Source: JAAFIP01 sp031390175
GTDB lineage: Bacteria > Pseudomonadota > Gammaproteobacteria > Burkholderiales > Burkholderiaceae_C
Assembly: GCA_031390175.1 (NCBI GenBank)
Contig: JANMTF010000186.1
Span: 1 to 6,037, forward strand
DNA: 6,037 nt
Reading direction: 5' to 3'
The translations under genes and the position numbers were made by a program. Shown here piece by piece: positions 4,005 through 6,037 of the stretch. Numbering within the stretch: the first letter of the stretch is position 1; the number at the start of each line of letters is the position of its first letter. Below the pieces are notes generated by a model. That model did not search any database. It had not been told where the DNA came from and worked only from the letters and a program-made list of their open reading frames with translations.

Positions 4005-6037
4005 ATGACGGCAGAGTACAAAGCCCACGGCGACGTGGCGGTCATCACCCTGAATAACCCTCCGGTTAACGGCTTGGGCTTGTCCACACGCACAGCTTTT
4101 GTTGTGGCGCTGGCCAAGGCGCAGCTAGACGACAAGATCAAAGCCATCGTCGTTACCGGCGCGGGCAAGGCGTTTTCTGGCGGCGCGGACATCAAAGAAT
4201 TTGGTTCACCCAGAGCGGTGCAAGACCCTAACTTGCTGGCACTGATTTTGGCCTGCGAAAACTCACCCAAAGTCGTCGTCGCTGCCGTGCACACCACCTG
4301 CATGGGCGGTGGTTTGGAACTGGCACTGGGCTGCCATTACCGCGTCATGGCCCCTGGCTGCAATGTGGCGCTGCCTGAGGTCAAGCTGGGCTTGATCCCC
4401 GGTGCGGGTGGCACACAGCGCCTGCCGCGCGTGCTGGGCGTTGAAGCCGCTCTGAACATGATCGTCAGTGGTGAGCCAGTCAAGAGCGAAATGCTCACCA
4501 TGCTGCCCGGTCAAAAGCTGATCGACCTGCTGGTCAAATCCCCAGAGTCGCTGATGGAAGAAGCTATCGCGCTGGCGCGTGATAAAGCCGATGCCCATGC
4601 GAAGGACAAATCACCCTTGCCGCTGGTACGCAACCTGCCGTGCCGCCATCCACTGGGTGATGCTTACTTCCAGTTTGCCCGCAACATGGTCAAGGGCATG
4701 AGCAAAAACTACCCTGCACCTGTTAAGTGCGTCGATGCTGTAGAGGCTGCTACCAAAAACAAGTTTGACGCAGGCATGGCGATTGAGCGCGAGATATTCA
4801 CCAACCTGATGTGGACGCCAGAATGCAAAGCGCTGCGCCATCTGTTCATCGCCGAACGTGCGGCCAGCAAAATACCTGATGCGCCAGAAGACACGCCCAA
4901 GCGCGAGATCAAGTCGATTGCCGTGATTGGTGCAGGCACCATGGGCGGCGGTATCAGCATGAACTTTTTGAATGCGGGTATCCCCGTCAAAATCTTGGAG
5001 ATGAAGCAAGAAGCCTTGGACAAAGGCCTTGCCATCATTCGCAAAAACTACGAGTCGCAAGTCACCAAAGGCAAGCTCAAGCAAGCCGTGTATGACCAGC
5101 GTATGGCGTTGCTGTCAACAACTTTGAATTACGCCGACCTGAAGGACGCAGACATGGTGATCGAAGCCGTGTTTGAAGAGATGGGCGTGAAAGAAAAAGT
5201 GTTTACCCAACTTGACGCGGTAATGAAGAAGGGCGCAATTTTGGCGTCCAACACCTCCACGTTGGACGTAGACAAAATTGCCTCGTTCACCAAGCGTCCG
5301 CAAGACGTGATTGGTACGCACTTTTTCAGCCCGGCGAACGTGATGAAGTTGCTGGAAGTGGTGCGCGGCAAAAAGACCTCCAAAGACGTGCTGGCCACCG
5401 TGATGGCACTGGGCAAAAAGATCAAGAAAACCTCGGTGATATCGGGCGTGTGCGACGGCTTTATTGGCAACCGCATGATCGAGCAGTACAGCCGCCAGGC
5501 AGGCTTTTTGATCGAAGAAGGCTGCACCCCTGCACAGGTGGACAAAGCGGTAGAAAAATTTGGCTTTGCCATGGGCCCGTTCCGTATGGGTGACCTGGCG
5601 GGCAACGACATTGGCTGGGCCATCCGCAAGCGCCGCTACCAGGAAAAGCCAGGCATGAAGTACAGCAAGACGGCAGACCTGCTATGCGAGTTGGGCCGCT
5701 ATGGCCAGAAGACAGGCGCGGGCTGGTACGACTACTTGCCGGGCAAACGCGATGCGATCCCCAGCGACGTGGTGGTACAAATGATCGAGAAGCATCGCAA
5801 GGCCATCGGCTTGGCACCGCGCAAAATCAGCGACGAAGAAATTGTGCAGCGCCTGGTGTTCTCACTGGTTAATGAAGCCGCACACATCTTGGAAGAGGGC
5901 ATTGCCAGCAAAGCAGGCGACATTGACATGGTGTACTTGACCGGCTATGGCTTCCCTATCTACCGTGGCGGCCCGATGCACTATGCCGACCAGCTAGGCC
6001 TGTTCAACGTGTGCTTGGCGATGAACAGCTTTGCCAA
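4005..6037 (+). CDS. Bifunctional enoyl-CoA hydratase / 3-hydroxyacyl-CoA dehydrogenase (FadB/FadJ/EHHADH type), 3' truncated
   Basis: This enzyme carries out two beta-oxidation steps: hydration of 2-enoyl-CoA and NAD-dependent oxidation of the resulting 3-hydroxyacyl-CoA. The ATG at 4005 follows AAGGA (3994-3998) at 6 nt. I translated the frame through to the window edge without a stop: 677 codons plus two bases, so only a short C-terminal piece should be missing from a protein of about 700 residues. The N-terminal crotonase domain (about 1-190) has GKAFSGGADIKEF (54-66) and MGGGLE with Glu105. Glu125 lies in LPEVKLG; these match the E. coli FadB Glu119/Glu139 pair, with the same spacing of 20. 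The NAD-binding fold begins near 302 with GAGTMG (309-314). Dehydrogenase residues include Ser418, His439 in GTHFFSP and Glu451 (12 apart, like FadB His450/Glu462), plus Asn489 in GFIGNRM. C-terminal dehydrogenase domains follow. FadB, FadJ and a dedicated pathway paralogue cannot be told apart here, so no symbol is given. Confidence 0.95.
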   Translation, partial: MTAEYKAHGDVAVITLNNPPVNGLGLSTRTAFVVALAKAQLDDKIKAIVVTGAGKAFSGGADIKEFGSPRAVQDPNLLALILACENSPKVVVAAVHTTCMGGGLELALGCHYRVMAPGCNVALPEVKLGLIPGAGGTQRLPRVLGVEAALNMIVSGEPVKSEMLTMLPGQKLIDLLVKSPESLMEEAIALARDKADAHAKDKSPLPLVRNLPCRHPLGDAYFQFARNMVKGMSKNYPAPVKCVDAVEAATKNKFDAGMAIEREIFTNLMWTPECKALRHLFIAERAASKIPDAPEDTPKREIKSIAVIGAGTMGGGISMNFLNAGIPVKILEMKQEALDKGLAIIRKNYESQVTKGKLKQAVYDQRMALLSTTLNYADLKDADMVIEAVFEEMGVKEKVFTQLDAVMKKGAILASNTSTLDVDKIASFTKRPQDVIGTHFFSPANVMKLLEVVRGKKTSKDVLATVMALGKKIKKTSVISGVCDGFIGNRMIEQYSRQAGFLIEEGCTPAQVDKAVEKFGFAMGPFRMGDLAGNDIGWAIRKRRYQEKPGMKYSKTADLLCELGRYGQKTGAGWYDYLPGKRDAIPSDVVVQMIEKHRKAIGLAPRKISDEEIVQRLVFSLVNEAAHILEEGIASKAGDIDMVYLTGYGFPIYRGGPMHYADQLGLFNVCLAMNSFA

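Noticed and set aside
3762..4028. Minus-strand 88-codon ORF in the intergenic region
   Set aside because: It has no recognisable motif, covers the repeats and the likely control region, and runs into the start of the gene at 4005. It is best explained by chance.
4290..4322. HTTCMGGG in place of the common HGxxxGGG in the crotonase domain as a sign of lost hydratase activity
   Set aside because: Both catalytic glutamates (105 and 125) and the GGG turn are present, and similar variants (such as HSVxMGGG) are familiar from related enzymes, so activity is expected.
1..6037. CRISPR array, tRNA, rRNA, insertion sequence with transposase, toxin-antitoxin or phage genes
   Set aside because: I saw no regular spaced repeats, cloverleaf-like sequence, transposase motifs or small gene pairs on either strand.

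Overview
The window looks like a chromosomal segment from a betaproteobacterium of the order Burkholderiales, most likely family Comamonadaceae (Rhodoferax/Polaromonas-like). This rests on recalled protein similarity, moderately GC-rich codon use, and short repeats of a type I associate with that family; no database search was possible. All genes lie on the + strand.

Bases 1-3736 carry four genes of an ABC importer of the branched-chain amino acid / amide type (HAAT family): livH (5' end outside the window), livM, livG and livF. They are packed as one operon. livH and livM are 3 nt apart and livM and livG overlap by ATGA. The livG-livF junction holds a 98-nt insertion (2935-3032, approximate) that contains a 33-codon mini-ORF overlapping both neighbours by ATGA. 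LivH and LivM form the membrane channel and LivG and LivF are the ATPase pair. No periplasmic binding protein is in the window, so the substrate is not fixed by the sequence.

Two divergent copies of one GC-rich dispersed repeat sit in the operon in opposite orientation, each just after a start codon. One is translated in frame as the N-terminal extension of LivG. The other separates an apparently ancestral livF ribosome binding site and ATG from the present livF start.

Bases 3737-4004 are an AT-richer intergenic region. It holds a second kind of dispersed hairpin repeat, inverted repeats that could form alternative stems, and two dyad-symmetric sequences around a possible -10 element. It probably carries the control region of the next gene.

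Bases 4005-6037 encode a large FadB/FadJ/EHHADH-type bifunctional enoyl-CoA hydratase / 3-hydroxyacyl-CoA dehydrogenase that is open to the window edge. An importer next to a beta-oxidation enzyme suggests, without proving it, uptake and CoA-dependent breakdown of a carboxylic or amino acid. The gene content is ordinary. The unusual points are the repeat-derived coding sequence, the coupled mini-ORF, the non-canonical ATPase motifs and the LivM C-terminal extension.
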